Of a DNA stretch of 64,000 bases, positions 1 to 12,900 are shown piece by piece. Every line of letters begins with the position of its first letter. The first letter of the stretch is position 1. The notes beneath the pieces were generated by a model. It saw only the letters and a list, made by a program, of their open reading frames with translations, did not search any database and had not been told where the DNA came from. A program made the translations under genes and the position numbers. This DNA is from Micropterus salmoides (lineage: Eukaryota; Chordata; Actinopteri; Centrarchiformes; Centrarchidae): NCBI RefSeq assembly GCF_014851395.1, contig NW_024041484.1, forward strand, positions 502,499 through 566,498. Direction: 5' to 3'.

Positions 1-298
1 TGAAAATAAATAAGGTAAATAAATACAAAGGAAGAATAAAACAGACAAAAATATTAAACACACACATAAATAAATACATTAAAAAATTAGTAATAAATAA
101 AGTTGAATAAACAAATAAGGTAATTATAACAAAGGTGAATAAGTAAAGGCACTAATTAAAATATATACATTTATGTCTCCTTGTATAATTTAATTACTAC
201 CTACATTTATTTATTTACTTTATTTTTTTGTGTATTTAATTGGATGCTTATTTATTTATTGAGCATTTATTTATTTCTGTATTTATTTCTGACTGTGT
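1..298 (-). repeat. AT-rich module of composite repeat, inverted copy
   Basis: This very AT-rich stretch, full of ATAAATAAAT-like words, is the reverse complement of the AT-rich modules found at about 8216-8540, 13563-13890 and 16342-16670. It directly adjoins the 468-bp tandem array, as those modules do, so the window opens inside another member of the same composite repeat family lying in the opposite orientation. I see no gene in it. The left edge is cut by the window. Confidence 0.8.
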
Positions 299-2334
299 CA
301 GGATCGGTCCTCCATAACGTGGTGGGAGAGTTATCAAGCACGTAAAGTTTGGTTCAGATGTGAGCATGTACACGTAAGTTACAACAACTTCCTGTGTCAT
401 GGCGAAGACTTGATCTCTGACGCCACGCCACGGACACACCCATTGACGAAAACTCGCAAATAGCACAACTTTTCATCTTCAATGCCTTTAGAAGGCACAG
501 CACAAATTTGAAGTCGGTCGGACTAAATCCCTAGGAGGAGTTCGTTAAAGTACGAAGTGTGTAAATCATCCAAAATTTGACGTAAAATTCAAAATGGCCT
601 ACTTCCTGTTGATTTTAGGGCATCGCTCCAAGAGGCTTTTTTGTGCGTCTGGACAAGATACACGTACCACAGAAAATTCGTGCACGTAGGTAAAACGTGC
701 GGCGGGGGCTGCTTCGTTAAAAGTCACTTCCTGTTGCCAGCAGGTGGCGCTATGACTGTCTGTGAATGTCAGCATGTACATGTGTTCAGGGCGGGACTCT
801 CATCCTACATGTACAGTTTGGTCCAGATGTGAGCATGTACACTGAAGTTACGACAACTTCCGTGTCATGGCGAAGAGTTGATCTTTGACGCCACGCCACG
901 GACACGCCCATTGACGAAAACTTGCAAATAGCACAACTTTTCATCTTCAATGCCTTTAGAAGGCACAGCACAAATTTGAGGTCGGTCGGACTAAATCCCT
1001 AGGAGGAGTTCGTTAAAGTACGAGGTGTGTAAATCATCCAAAATTTGACGTAAAATTCAAAATGGCCGACTTCCTGTTGGGTTTAGGCTATGGCTCCAAG
1101 AGACTTTTTTGTGCGTCTGGACAAGATACACGTACCACAGAAAATTCGTGCACGTAGGTAAAACGTGCGGCGGGGGCTGCTTCGTTAAAAGTCACTTCCT
1201 GTTGCCAGCAGGTGGCGCTATGACTGTGGGTGAATGTCAGCATGTACATGTGTTCAGGGCGGGACTCTCATCCTACATGTACAGTTTGGTCCAGATGTGA
1301 GCATGTACACTGAAGTTACGACAACTTCCGTGTCATGGCGAAGAGCTGATCTTTGACGCCACGCCACGGACACGCCCATTGACGAAAACTTGCAAATAGC
1401 ACAACTTTTCATCTTCAATGCCTTTAGAAGGCACAGCACAAATTTGAGGTCGGTCGGACTAAATCCCTAGGAGGAGTTCGTTAAAGTACGAAGTGTGTAA
1501 ATCATCCAAAATTTGACGTAAAATTCAAAATGGCCGACTTCCTGTTGGGTTTAGGCTATGGCTCCAAGAGACTTTTTTGTGCGTCTGGACAAGATACACG
1601 TACCACAGAAAATTCGTGCACGTAGGTGAAACGTGCGGCGGGGGCTGCTTCGTTAAAGGTCACTTTCTGTTGCCAGCAGGTGGCGCTATGACTGTGGGTG
1701 AATGTCGGCATGTACATGTGTTCAGGGCGGGACTCTCATCCTACATGTACAGTTTGGTCCGGATGTGAGCATGTACACTGAAGTTACAACAACTTCCTGT
1801 TTCATTGCGAATCATCGACGCCACGGACACGCCCATTGACGAAAACGCGCAAATAGCACAACTTTTCATCGTCAATGCCTTTAGAAGGCACAGCAGAAAT
1901 TTGACGTCGATCCGACTAAATCCCTAGGAGGAGTTCGTTAAAGTACGAAGTGTGTAAATCATCCAAAAATGGCCGTAAAATTCAAAATGGCCGACTTCCT
2001 GTTGACTTTAGGCTATGGGTTCTTGAGGCTTTTTTGTGCGTCTTGATACGATACATGTCCCCAGAAAATTTCGTACATGTAGGTTGAACGTGAACGAGGG
2101 GCTAATCATTTCCAATTTTCTAGGTGGCGCTAGCGAGTCATTTTGCCACGCCCATGTGCGAAACTTGTAGAATACGAAATTTTTCACCGGTTCTGACATG
2201 TTTGCAAATTTTGGTGAGTTTTCGAGTATGTTTAGGCCATGTCATTTGGGCCTACTTTGCAGAAAAAAAATAAAAAAAAAAATCCGAGCAAATTCAATAG
2301 GGACCTCGCACGGTCGTGCTCGGGCCCTAAATAT
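299..2334 (-). repeat. 468-bp tandem array and terminus of composite transposon-like repeat
   Basis: Three near-identical repeats follow each other with an exact spacing of 468 bp (the same landmark falls at 641, 1109 and 1577), followed by a diverged partial unit. The block ends at about 2334 in a GC-rich terminus with a hairpin-like CCTCGCACGG/CGTGCTCGGG motif and GGGCCCTAA, preceded by an A-rich tract. Compared with the array at 6922-18343 it is reverse-complemented. Short open frames of 60-63 codons recur at the same phase in each unit, but they exist on both strands and have no start, domain or codon signal that argues for protein coding. I read the block as part of a non-autonomous DNA transposon carrying an internal minisatellite. 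Confidence 0.8.
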
Positions 2335-4561
2335 CTACAGAATGCCTAAAAGCCTTACTGCATTATATTCTGTATTATGTTTTTATTCTATTTTATTCTA
2401 TATTTATTTAATTGTCACCTGCTGCCGGAATATTGTGTTTCCCTTTATATAGAAAAACACATTTCCACCATTAATTGATGCAGAAATTTTCACCAGAATG
2501 CAGGAAATTAAGTCTTTAATGCTTAAAATGTTCTGGGGGAGGACCCCCCATTTCAGGAAAATTACCCCATAAATTTACTACAATGCAAGAAAACCCTATC
2601 TGGGTTGAGACACGGTTTATGTGTGTGTGAATGGATGGACATTCCCAGATCCCAGGTTAGGTTTGGTCTCCCAAATTAGGCTGTGATGTGGAGTTTGATA
2701 AGGCTATGTGGAGGCGGATCAAACTTATGGATTATCGTTATGGACCATGATTAGTGACTTGGCTGTTCATCTGTAATGCTAAAATTGTGAGTTTGCCTGC
2801 TGAACTTTTTAAACAATTCCTGAGGATTGAGAAGCGATTACTTCAACCCCTGCAGTGGACTTTTTAGATTTCCCCAAATGTAAAAAGGGGGAACGCCAAT
2901 TTCAAATCTGGCCTAGGGCTCCAACGCTGTGGGCCGGCCCTGGCCCAGAGCTAATGCTTTAAAGGTTGGCCACAATCACAATTGTGACCAAAATTCTTTA
3001 GTGTATGAAAATAATTTTAATGCCATTATTCTTTTGATTGGAGCGTTTGAGCTTCCCACCCTGAGCACAACATCAGAGGAAAATGGCCAAACAGTTGGTG
3101 TAGGAGAAATCGGCATGTACAAATAAAAATAGAGTAAAATGGTTTTTCCTCATTTAGCAGCTTTTAATTATGTTAGCGCTCCGTTCACTGGTTCCTTGTA
3201 GCTATATATTTTCAGTTCAGACTGTTGCCCCAGCAGGTCGTGGTTTAGTCACACACACAAGTCTGTTGCTACGGTTTATCTCCCTGTTCCATCCTGCACA
3301 TCTGTCTGCCTGGCCCTGCTTTTCTCTTACTTCCTGGGTGAATGAACTTCCCACATGAGCCAGGACTGCAGAGTCACTGCCTCAAAACTGTTAAGAGGTT
3401 CAAAATCACACATATTGGGTTTACAATATATAAGGGTTACACTATTTTCAATTTCATATCAGCCCAAAACAGGATTCAGTTGCAAGGCAAGTCAATATTT
3501 CTTCCTCTAATGCGTGATTAGGCTTTCTGAAGCAGGTGGGTGGATAAACAAAGCAGGGGCAAAGCAGAATGGAAATGTTTAACACACAGTCAGAAGTGTT
3601 ATGTGCTTCTTTGAAACAAGTGTTGTGAGAAATCTGTCAAGCTGACTAGTCCCGCTATCATCTTTTCTGTCAACGGGATGCAAATTAAATAACAGAAATC
3701 TGATGATGTAATCACAAAGGAGATGTGTTGATGAAGTTTCTGACTGACTGGGCCATTTGATTTGTAAGGGGATTTGTACAAGAGCTTTTTTGGTCCACTA
3801 AAGTAAAATCTATTGGTGTTCATTAAACAACAATTATTTTTTCTTCAGTTTTCATTGACAATATTATTTATGTGTGTTTTCAGTTATATTTTTGACTCAC
3901 AATGTCATTTTACTGCCTCTTGTCAGTTTATGGGCCACAGAGCCAAAACACTAGATAATATGTGTCGTATTAAAATTTTATTATTTATAGGTCTCAAAAG
4001 TGTTTTCAGCTTGATCAGCTTTGACCGTGGCCGATCAGTTTCGCATATTGAGGGGGTTAGTCAGCGTCTCCGCTTGGCGGGCATTATCTGAGGCACATTC
4101 AGCTTTCATCCCTGTGACATCACAGGGATGAAAGGGAGGGTGGACTACAAACAAGCTGTTTTTAAGCAGTTCAGAGCAGACTTTTGGGCTGGACTGGCCT
4201 TTTCACTTTGCAAACCTGTTACATGCACAAAAAAGGTATATAACTCAATAAAGGAGAGGGAAAAAGGTATAAAGCATAATACCACCTCTTTAAGAGTTGA
4301 AGCAACACAAAAATACATTACCTTTCTGTGGTTTCAAACTGTTAACTTTATCTTCAGTTTCACTTTAAGCTATATAACACTTTGTTAAATAAGATGAAAT
4401 TTTTTGTCTTGTTAGCAATTAACTTTTTTCCAAAACTGTTATGTTTCTTTCTTTTCTTAGAAAGTACTGAATGAAAATGGTAAAAGAAGGTGGAAAATAT
4501 AAAATGTTGTAATTTTCGGTTTCTTTTCCCTTTTGTGTGTGTTTGCTTGCACATGCTCCAG
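2335..4561. other. Intron-like sequence upstream of cog5 exon, no gene seen
   Basis: This 2.2-kb AT-rich stretch holds only short unsupported frames. It ends in a good pyrimidine-rich splice acceptor just before the cog5 exon. I see no recognisable mobile element protein in it, although some segments may be old degraded repeats. Confidence 0.5.
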
Positions 4562-4692
4562 ACTATCTGTCACAAGGTGTAGATCTGAGTGGCATTGAGG
4601 TGATTGAGAATGACTTGCTGCTGATCAGCAGAGCCAGGCTGGAGGTGGAGAACCAGGCCAAGAGACTGCTGGAACAGGGCATGGAGATCCAG
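4562..4692 (+). CDS. cog5: cog5 internal coding exon (conserved oligomeric Golgi complex subunit 5)
   Basis: The exon encodes about 44 residues containing DYLSQGVDLSGIEVIENDLL and then RARLEVENQAKRLLEQG, which I recognise as a strongly conserved stretch of vertebrate COG5. COG5 is a subunit of lobe B of the conserved oligomeric Golgi tethering complex, which acts in retrograde transport within the Golgi. A polypyrimidine tract and an AG acceptor end at 4561, and the donor GT begins at 4693 after CAG. The first base of the leading Asp codon would come from the previous exon. No other cog5 exon is visible in the window, so the neighbouring introns must be long or the locus is disrupted. The residue match is strong; the exon edges are inferred from splice consensus. 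Confidence 0.92.
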
Positions 4693-5550
4693 GTACACAC
4701 ACAACTCACACACTATTTGCTTTTGGTCACGCTTGATTGTCCTGGACACGTTGTGCAGCTTGAACTTTGACCTCTCTGTTGAGAAGGGACAAGCAAAGAT
4801 AATTCTTTTCAGGAATTAGTAAATAATTAGTAGAATATCAGAATCAAACCAAGTCCACTTGAAAATGTACTGGTGTGTATCAGCCTCATATCCTCTACAC
4901 TCACATATTCAACCACGGTTGATGCAAAGCACCACATGAATATTGATGCATATAAGATGAACCTGATTATGGTGAATAAGCACAACAACTGAGAGAAAGC
5001 ACATTTTGTTTGATGCAGCGTGTTCACAAACAAAAGAAAATGCATTGAGTTTAACAGAATTATATTATTCCTAGAAAGGTAAACTATATATTGTTGGTTG
5101 TAGCACACACCTTTCTGCTCATTCCCACTGCTAACAGCTGGTTGCCACAAACCCCAGAGTGATTATAGCCTACTTGTATTTGTACTGCGATGGCACGGTT
5201 CCGTCGGGTTGGTCAGTCCCAGTTCAGCTCACAGATCCAATAGCACGGCTCTTGGGAATCTAAGTCGATGTTTTAGCCAGTCATCATCATGGACCAGGAA
5301 ATCTTTGTGGTCTCTGGACTCAGTCTAATCCTTCCATTCCATTTGCGTTGTCCCCCGCAGTGCCAGTACAGCCATGCATCATAATGCACGAGTGTCTGGC
5401 AGTACTTCTATGTTTACAGCGATTATGCTGAGTGCTTCACACCTTGTAGGTCAGTGGTATCTCCCACCCTGGGATATCATTTGAAGATGGAGGCTTGACA
5501 TTGAACAGTACTGTACGTCAGTTTTGTTACACTTGGCCAAATATGATCAG
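4693..5550. other. Downstream cog5 intron sequence, no gene seen
   Basis: Nothing beyond short random frames can be supported here. The following cog5 exon expected downstream was not found in this stretch. Confidence 0.5.
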
Positions 5551-5640
5551 GACTAGGGTTGGGTATTGTTACGATACCAGTACCAAAACCAGTACCCTTA
5601 AAGTGATACCAATACCAAAAGAGTACTTCATTCATAAAAT
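5551..5640. mobile_element. Truncated hAT-like MITE fragment
   Basis: The motif GGGTTGGGTATTG followed by runs of GATACCAGTACCAAAACC-type words resembles one end of a common short non-autonomous fish element. No matching inverted end was found, so it is probably a one-ended fragment. The superfamily assignment is tentative. Confidence 0.35.
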
Positions 5641-5833
5641 AGACTACAGCTTGGGAGTTTTTTTGTATTTGACTAAGAGAGTAGGAGTGAAATAGTTTAG
5701 TGACCAAATGAGTTGTGGGAAACGAATTTAGGTACATTATTTGAAGCCTTTGTTGAAAGTAAACAACGGAGAATTATTTTGTTAACTTTCGCTCAATAAA
5801 CTGAATTGAAGTACTTTACTTACTGAAGTACTT

Positions 5834-6352
5834 TTTAGGGCTGGGCACGTTAACACGTTATTATCGCGTTAATTAACGCCGACGATTAATTATTTTATTG
5901 CACGTTAACGCAGTTTTTTTATGCCATCGTCCATACCAACATAGTGTTTGTGCTGCTCCCTGATAAAAGATACCTGCTGATACCTGTTCAGAAAGAAAAC
6001 AAGAAAACTGGACTCTGATGGGAACTTGTTTTAACAAGCTGGATAAAGGCAATGCCCTGGCAGTGGCAAATAGCTTTGCTTTTATATTTGATTTGATTAC
6101 ATTAATGTTTAAAGATTTACAAGAAATACTTTATTGCTACTGTGTAAAGGGAATACTGCTGGTAAAAAGCACCTTATTTGTTTGCAAAACACATGTTTTG
6201 GCACTTTTGTGTATATAGCAGTACATTTAAATAAAAGTGTGCAATACACTGCTTTAGAATTTATTATTTAATTGTGCGCATAACAGTGTGATTAATTGTA
6301 GGAAAATCATGCGATTAATTGCGATTTAAGATTTTAATCATTGCCCAGCACC
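5834..6352. mobile_element. hAT-like non-autonomous element (MITE)
   Basis: The segment starts with GGGCTGGGCA and ends with TGCCCAGCAC, giving imperfect terminal inverted repeats. Its left part carries GTTAACACGTTATTATCGCG and its right part carries ATTAATTGCGATT, which are subterminal words typical of a very common short fish repeat. Flanking AGTACTTT on the left and AGTGCTTT on the right differ at one position and would fit an 8-bp hAT-type target duplication. It contains no transposase and sits in presumed cog5 intron sequence. Confidence 0.65.
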
Positions 6353-6421
6353 AGTGCTTTTTCCGTGGTGAGTCGCAAACCTCCAAATAGATGACAGTAA
6401 GAATTAAAGCTGCAAGCAGCG

Positions 6422-6921
6422 NNNNNNNNNNNNNNNNNNNNNNNNNNNNNNNNNNNNNNNNNNNNNNNNNNNNNNNNNNNNNNNNNNNNNNNNNNNNNNN
6501 NNNNNNNNNNNNNNNNNNNNNNNNNNNNNNNNNNNNNNNNNNNNNNNNNNNNNNNNNNNNNNNNNNNNNNNNNNNNNNNNNNNNNNNNNNNNNNNNNNNN
6601 NNNNNNNNNNNNNNNNNNNNNNNNNNNNNNNNNNNNNNNNNNNNNNNNNNNNNNNNNNNNNNNNNNNNNNNNNNNNNNNNNNNNNNNNNNNNNNNNNNNN
6701 NNNNNNNNNNNNNNNNNNNNNNNNNNNNNNNNNNNNNNNNNNNNNNNNNNNNNNNNNNNNNNNNNNNNNNNNNNNNNNNNNNNNNNNNNNNNNNNNNNNN
6801 NNNNNNNNNNNNNNNNNNNNNNNNNNNNNNNNNNNNNNNNNNNNNNNNNNNNNNNNNNNNNNNNNNNNNNNNNNNNNNNNNNNNNNNNNNNNNNNNNNNN
6901 NNNNNNNNNNNNNNNNNNNNN
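6422..6921. other. Assembly gap (run of N)
   Basis: A run of about 500 unknown bases lies immediately inside the left end of the composite element. By comparison with the other units it should hold the poly-T tract and the CTGCAAAGTAGG region. The round size suggests a placeholder rather than a measured gap. Frames called across it are artefacts. Confidence 0.98.
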
Positions 6922-9917
6922 GTACGAAATTTTCTGGGGACATGTATCGTATCAAGACGCACAAAAAAGCCTCAAGAACCCATAGCCTAAAGTCAACAGG
7001 AAGTCGGCCATTTGAATTTTACGGCCATTTTGGATGATTTACACACTTCGTACTTTAACGAACTCCTCCTAGGGATTTAGTCGGATCGACGCTCAAATTT
7101 CTGCTGTGCCTTCTAAAGGCATTGACGATGAAAAGTTGTGCTATTTGCGTTTTCGTCAATGGGCGTGTCCGTGGGTCGTGATTCGCAATGAAACAGGAAG
7201 TTGTTGTAACTTCAGTGTACATGCTCACATCGGACCAAACTGTACATGTAGGATGAGAGTCCCGCCCTGAACACATGTACATGCGACATTCACCCACAGT
7301 CATAGCGCCACCTGCTGGCAACAGGAAGTGACTTTAACGAAGCAGCCCCCGCCGCACGTTTCACCTACGTGCACGAATTTTCTGTGGTACGTGTATCTTG
7401 TCCAGACGCACAAAAAAGCCTCTTGGAGCCATGCCTAAATCAACAGGAAGTCGGCCATTTTGAATTTTACGTCAAATTTGGATGATTTACACACTTCGTA
7501 CTTTAACGAACTCCTCCTAGGGATTTAGTCCGACCGACCTCAAATTTGTGCTGTGCCTTCTAAAGGCATTGAAGATGAAAAGTTGTGCTATTTGCAAGTT
7601 TTCGTCAATGGGCGTGTCCGTGGCGTGGCGTCAAAGATCAGCTCTTCGCCATGACACGGAAGTTGTCGTAACTTCAGTGTACATGCTCACATCTGGACCA
7701 AACTGTACATGTAGGATGAGAGTCCCGCCCTGAACACATGTACATGCTGACATTCACAGACAGTCATAGCGCCACCTGCTGGCAACAGGAAGTGACTTTT
7801 AACGAAGCAGCCCCCGCCGCACGTTTCACCTACGTGCACGAATTTTCTGTGGTACGTGTATCTTGTCCAGACGCACAAAAAAGCCTCTTGGAGCGATGCC
7901 CTAAAATCAACAGGAAGTCGGCCATTTTGAATTTTACGTCAAATTTTGGATGATTTACACACTTCGTACTTTAACGAACTCCTCCTAGGGATTTAGTCCG
8001 ACCGACTTCAAATTTGTGCTGTGCCTTCTAAAGGCATTGAAGATGAAAAGTTGTGCTATTTGCGAGTTTTCGTCAATGGGTGTGTCCGTGGCGTCAGAGA
8101 TCAAGTCTTCGCCATGACACAGGAAGTTGTTGTAACTTCAGTGTACATGCTCACATCTGAACCAAACTTTACGTGCTTGATAACTCTCCCACCCCCTATG
8201 GAGGACCGATCCTGACACAGTCAGAAATAAATACAGAAATAAATAAATGCTCAATAAATAAATAAGCATCCATTAAATACACAAAAAAATAAAGTAAATA
8301 AATAAATGTAGGTAGTAATTAAATTATACAAGGAGACATAAATGTATATATTTTAATTAGTGCCTTTACTTATTCACCTTTGTTATAATTACCTTATTTG
8401 TTTATTCAACTTTATTTATTACTAATTTTTTTAATGTTTATTTATGTGTGTGTTTTAATATTTTTGTCTGTTTATTCTTCCTTTGTATTTTTTACCTTAT
8501 TTATTTTCACCCATGGTATTTATTTCTGCCTGTCTTTTTAAATTTTGTATGCATTTCTGCCTCATTATGCAAATGAGGAGGGCTGCTGTGTCTCAAGGGG
8601 TCATCTTCTCTGCTATTGGTGGACCAGTCAGACAGGAGAGCTCCTACTCTGCCTGCAGACATCAACGATCTTGCCCCTCACACAGTCAGATGGCTTCCTT
8701 CAGTGCGCTGAGGTGTTTAACAACTCTGAAGACAATACTACCAGCAATGTTCCTTCTCTTTTCACGTAGACGCTCCGACAGACAGTGCTTTCAGTTTGCT
8801 GCATGCATGGACACAGAACTGCGGTATAGGGAGAAGCACACGGTCAGTGGCTGCAGCTAAATCTGGAGTGCACTCGTATTCAATTCTGTATGGTAAATTC
8901 AGTTTTAACGGAGCAGAGCGAGCTGACAGGCAGAGTTAGAGACTTTTTCTGTCGTTTCTCTCTTTACAAAGACGCATGTTGCAGTCAGAGTCTTCTGAAG
9001 AGGGCAATTCTCTGAGATGCGAGCACCACATACAACACAATTTATCAAATTACACAACGGATATACAGTATGAAAATAAGATTGATTGGATTATACTCAC
9101 AGGAAGTATAAAACCTTTACATGCGTAACACAAAATGTCAGGGAAATTACTTTACTTAGATTTAAGTACTGCAGTTGTACATTTGAAATACCTTCCTACC
9201 TTTCTGATAGGAAGCCTTCTTGAGGTGGTATAAAACATTTCTTTTATATTCTGATTTGAGTTGTGGACAACTATGACCACATGAATTAAAAAAATTAAAC
9301 ATTTCACTGCCCAAGTCAGCTATAACACAAGTCTTGTTCATAGACTACATGCTGTACAGTATTTGTACAGATTTTGTCCCAGGATTTATTATGCATTTCT
9401 TCTTCTTCGTTGCATGGTTTAGAATAATAAGGTGAGAAATGGGTCTATTCTGAGTTCATCCTGCACTGCAGCAGCTAAAAAGTCCATTTAATCCCAAAAA
9501 CGCTTTTCTTTTAGGCAGGCTGGAGCAGAAACACAGTAACGATGAAATGTGTGCTTTCTCACATTCTTCCTCTGTATGTACACATAAACAACAAGGCAGG
9601 GAATATAAAAGGAATTTATTTTATTGTTTGGGTACATTATTGTTCAGTGTACATGTCACATCTGAAACAAACTTTACGTGCTTGATAACTCTCCCACCCC
9701 GCAGACATCTACACGCCAATACCGATTTATATTCATAGCGGCAAGTGCTATGTAGCTCCACATAGGGGACACAGGAAGTGACATATAGCATTCATGCGGC
9801 GTCGGAACCGCGTACAAATTCACAGCCGCACCGGCAGAGCTCCAGAATATGCAACCGGCCGGCACGCGCGGACGCGCTACAAGTGCGAGGGCCCGCCCAA
9901 CGCTGCTTGCAGCTTTA
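6922..9917 (+). repeat. Composite unit A
   Basis: After the gap this unit carries the first-type repeat, then two 468-bp repeats (to about 8200), the AT-rich module (8216-8540), the unique module with an ATGCAAAT octamer at 8567-8574 (about 8560-9640), and a GC-rich terminal module (9690-9917). It lacks the roughly 265-bp insert seen in units B and D between GGCTGGAGCAGAAA and CACAGTAACG. Its terminal module shares GAATATGCAACCGG with unit C, so A and C are the same subtype. Many 1-4 bp deletions relative to unit C are visible. Confidence 0.8.
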
Positions 9918-12900
9918 TTTTTTTTTTTTTTTTTTTCTGCAAAGTAGGCCAATGACATGGCCTAAACATCTCGAAAACTCACCAAAATTTGCAAACATGT
10001 CAGAACCGGTGAAAAATTTCGTATTCTACAAGTTTCGCACATGGGCGTTGCAAAATGACTCGCTAGCGCCACCTAGAAAATTGGAAAAAATTAGCCCCTC
10101 GTTCACGTTCAACCTACATGTACGAAATTTTCTGGGGACATGTATCATATCAAGACGCAAAAAAGCCTCAAGAACCCATAGCCTAAAGTCAACAGGAAGT
10201 CGGCCATTTTGAATTTTACGGCCATTTTGGATGATTTACACACTTCGTACTTTAACGAACTCCTCCTAGGGATTTAGTCGGATCGACGTCAAATTTCTGC
10301 TGTGCCTTCTAAAGGCATTGACGATGAAAAGTTGTGCTATTTGCGTTTTCGTCAATGGGGTGTCCGTGGCGTCGATGATTCGCATGAAACAGGAAGTTGT
10401 TGTAACTTCAGTGTACATGCTCACATCTGGACCAAACTGTACATGTAGGATGAGAGTCCCGCCCTGAACACATGTACATGCCGACATTCACCCACAGTCA
10501 TAGCGCCACCTGCTGGCAAAGAAAGTGACCTTTAACGAAGCAGCCCCCGCCGCAGTTTCACCTACGTGCACGAATTTTCTGTGGTACGTGTATCTTGTCC
10601 AGACGCACAAAAAAGTCTCTTGGAGCCATAGCCTAAACCCAACAGGAAGTCGGCCATTTTGAATTTTACGTCAAATTTTGGATGATTTACACACTTCGTA
10701 CTTTAACGAACTCCTCCTAGGGATTTAGTCCGACCGACCTCAAATTTGTGCTGTGCCTTCTAAAGGCATTGAAGATGAAAAGTTGTGCTATTTGCAAGTT
10801 TTCGTCAATGGGCGTGTCCGTGGCGTGGCGTCAAAGATCAACTCTTCGCCATGACACGGAAGTTGTCGTACTTCAGTGTACATGCTCACATCTGGACCAA
10901 ACTGTAATGTAGGATGAGAGTCCCGCCCTGAACACATGTACATGCTGACATTCACCCACAGTCATAGCGCCACCTGCTGGCAACAGGAAGTGACTTTTAA
11001 CGAAGCAGCCCCCGCCGCACGTTTCACTACGTGCACGAATTTTCTGTGGTACGTGTATCTTGTCCAGACGCACAAAAAAGTCTCTTGGAGCCATAGCCTA
11101 AACCAACAGGAAGTCGGCCATTTTGAATTTTACGTCAAATTTTGGATGATTTACACACTTCGTACTTTAACGAACTCCTCTAGGGATTTAGTCCGACCGA
11201 CCTCAAATTTGTGCTGTGCCTTCTAAAGGCATTGAAGATGAAAAGTTGTGCTATTTGCGAGTTTCGTCATGGGTGTGTCCGTGCGTGGCGTCAGAGATCA
11301 AGTCTTCGCCATGACACAGGAAGTTGTTGTAACTTACGTGTACATGCTCACATCTGAACCAAACTTTACGTGCTTGATAACTCAAGGGGTCATCTCTCTG
11401 CTATTGGTGGACCAGTCAGACAGGAGAGCTCCTACTCTGCCTGCAGACATCAACGATCTTGCCCCTCACACAGTCAGATGGCTTCCTTCAGTGCACTGAG
11501 GTGTTTAACAACTCTGAAGACAATACTACCAGCAATGTCTTCCTTCTCTTTCACGTAGACGCTCCGACAGACAGTGCTTTCAGTTTGCTGCATGCATGGA
11601 CACAGAACTGCGGTATAGGAGAAGCACACGGTCAGCTGGCTGCAGCTAAATCTGGAGTGCACTCGTATTCAATTCTGTATGGTAAATTCAGTTTTAACGG
11701 AGCAGAGCGAGCTGACAGGCAGAGTTAGAGACTTTTTCTGTCCGTTTCTCTCTTTACAAAGACGCATGTTGCAGTCAGAGTCTTCTCTGAAGAGGGCAAT
11801 GAAGTCTCAGTAGTACCCGATGCGAGCACCACATACAACACAATTTATCAAATTACACAACGGATATACAGTATGAAAATAAGATTGATTGGATTATACT
11901 CACAGGAAGTATAAAACCTGTTACATGCGTAACACAGTAATGTCAGGGAAATTACTTTACTTAGATTAAGTACTGCAGTTGTACATTTGAAATACCTTCC
12001 TACCTTTCTGATAGGAAGCCTTCTTGAGGTGGTATAAAACATTTCTTCTTATATTCTGATTTGAGTTGTGGACAACTATGACCACATGAATTAAAAAAAC
12101 ATTTCACTGCCCAAGTCAGCTATAACACAAGTCTTGTTCATCAGACTACATGCTGTACAGTATTTGACAGATTTTGTCCCAGGATTTATTATGCATTTCT
12201 TCTTCTTCGTTGCATGATTTAGAATAATAAGGTGAGAAATGGGTCTATTCTGAGTTCATCCTGCACTGCAGCAGCTAATAAAGTCCATTTAATCCCAAAA
12301 ACGCTTTTCTTTTAGGCAGGCTGGAGCAGAAAACAACTCACCTTTCTCAAGTTGTACAGTAATGTCACATGTGTATGAAGGTGGATCAAACAAGCTAATC
12401 TTAAATGTCAAAGTAGAGAGGAGCCTAGTAGGCCTATTTATTTTCATTCATTATACAATATGAATAAGCTATGCAGACAGTTGTAAAGAAAGAACATCTT
12501 TTTCTTCTGTTCTCTACTTGTTATAGTTACACAGTATTAGGGGTGTGGGCTGTATTAAAAGTATCCACTGTTCTCCCATGCTCTAACACACAGTAACGAT
12601 GAAATGTGTGCTGTTCTCACATTCTTCCTCTGTATGTACACATAAACAACAAGGCAGGGAAATATAAAAGGAATTTATTTTATTGTTTGGGTACATTATT
12701 GTTCAGTGTACATGCTCACATCTGAAACAAACTTTACGTGCTTGATAACTCTCCCACCCCGCAGACATCTACACACCAATACCGATTTATATTCATAGCG
12801 GCAAGTGCTATGTAGCTCCACATAGGGGACACAGGAAGTGACATATAGCACCTTCATGCGGCGTCGGAACCGCGTAGGAAATTCACAGCCGCACCGGCAG

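Noticed and set aside
641..1768. Repeated 63-codon frames starting MCVWTRYTYHRK
   Set aside because: They arise from the 468-bp repeat, overlap equally open frames on the other strand, and have no domain or supporting start context.
299..2190. Regularly spaced repeats that could suggest a CRISPR array
   Set aside because: The repeat unit is 468 bp with no short repeat-spacer pattern, and the genome is that of a fish.
4562..4692. Exon first considered as COG2 or another Golgi tether subunit
   Set aside because: The residues fit COG5 closely and do not occur in the other subunits I can recall.
6315..6990. Three long frames crossing the N run
   Set aside because: They are open only because unknown bases cannot encode a stop.
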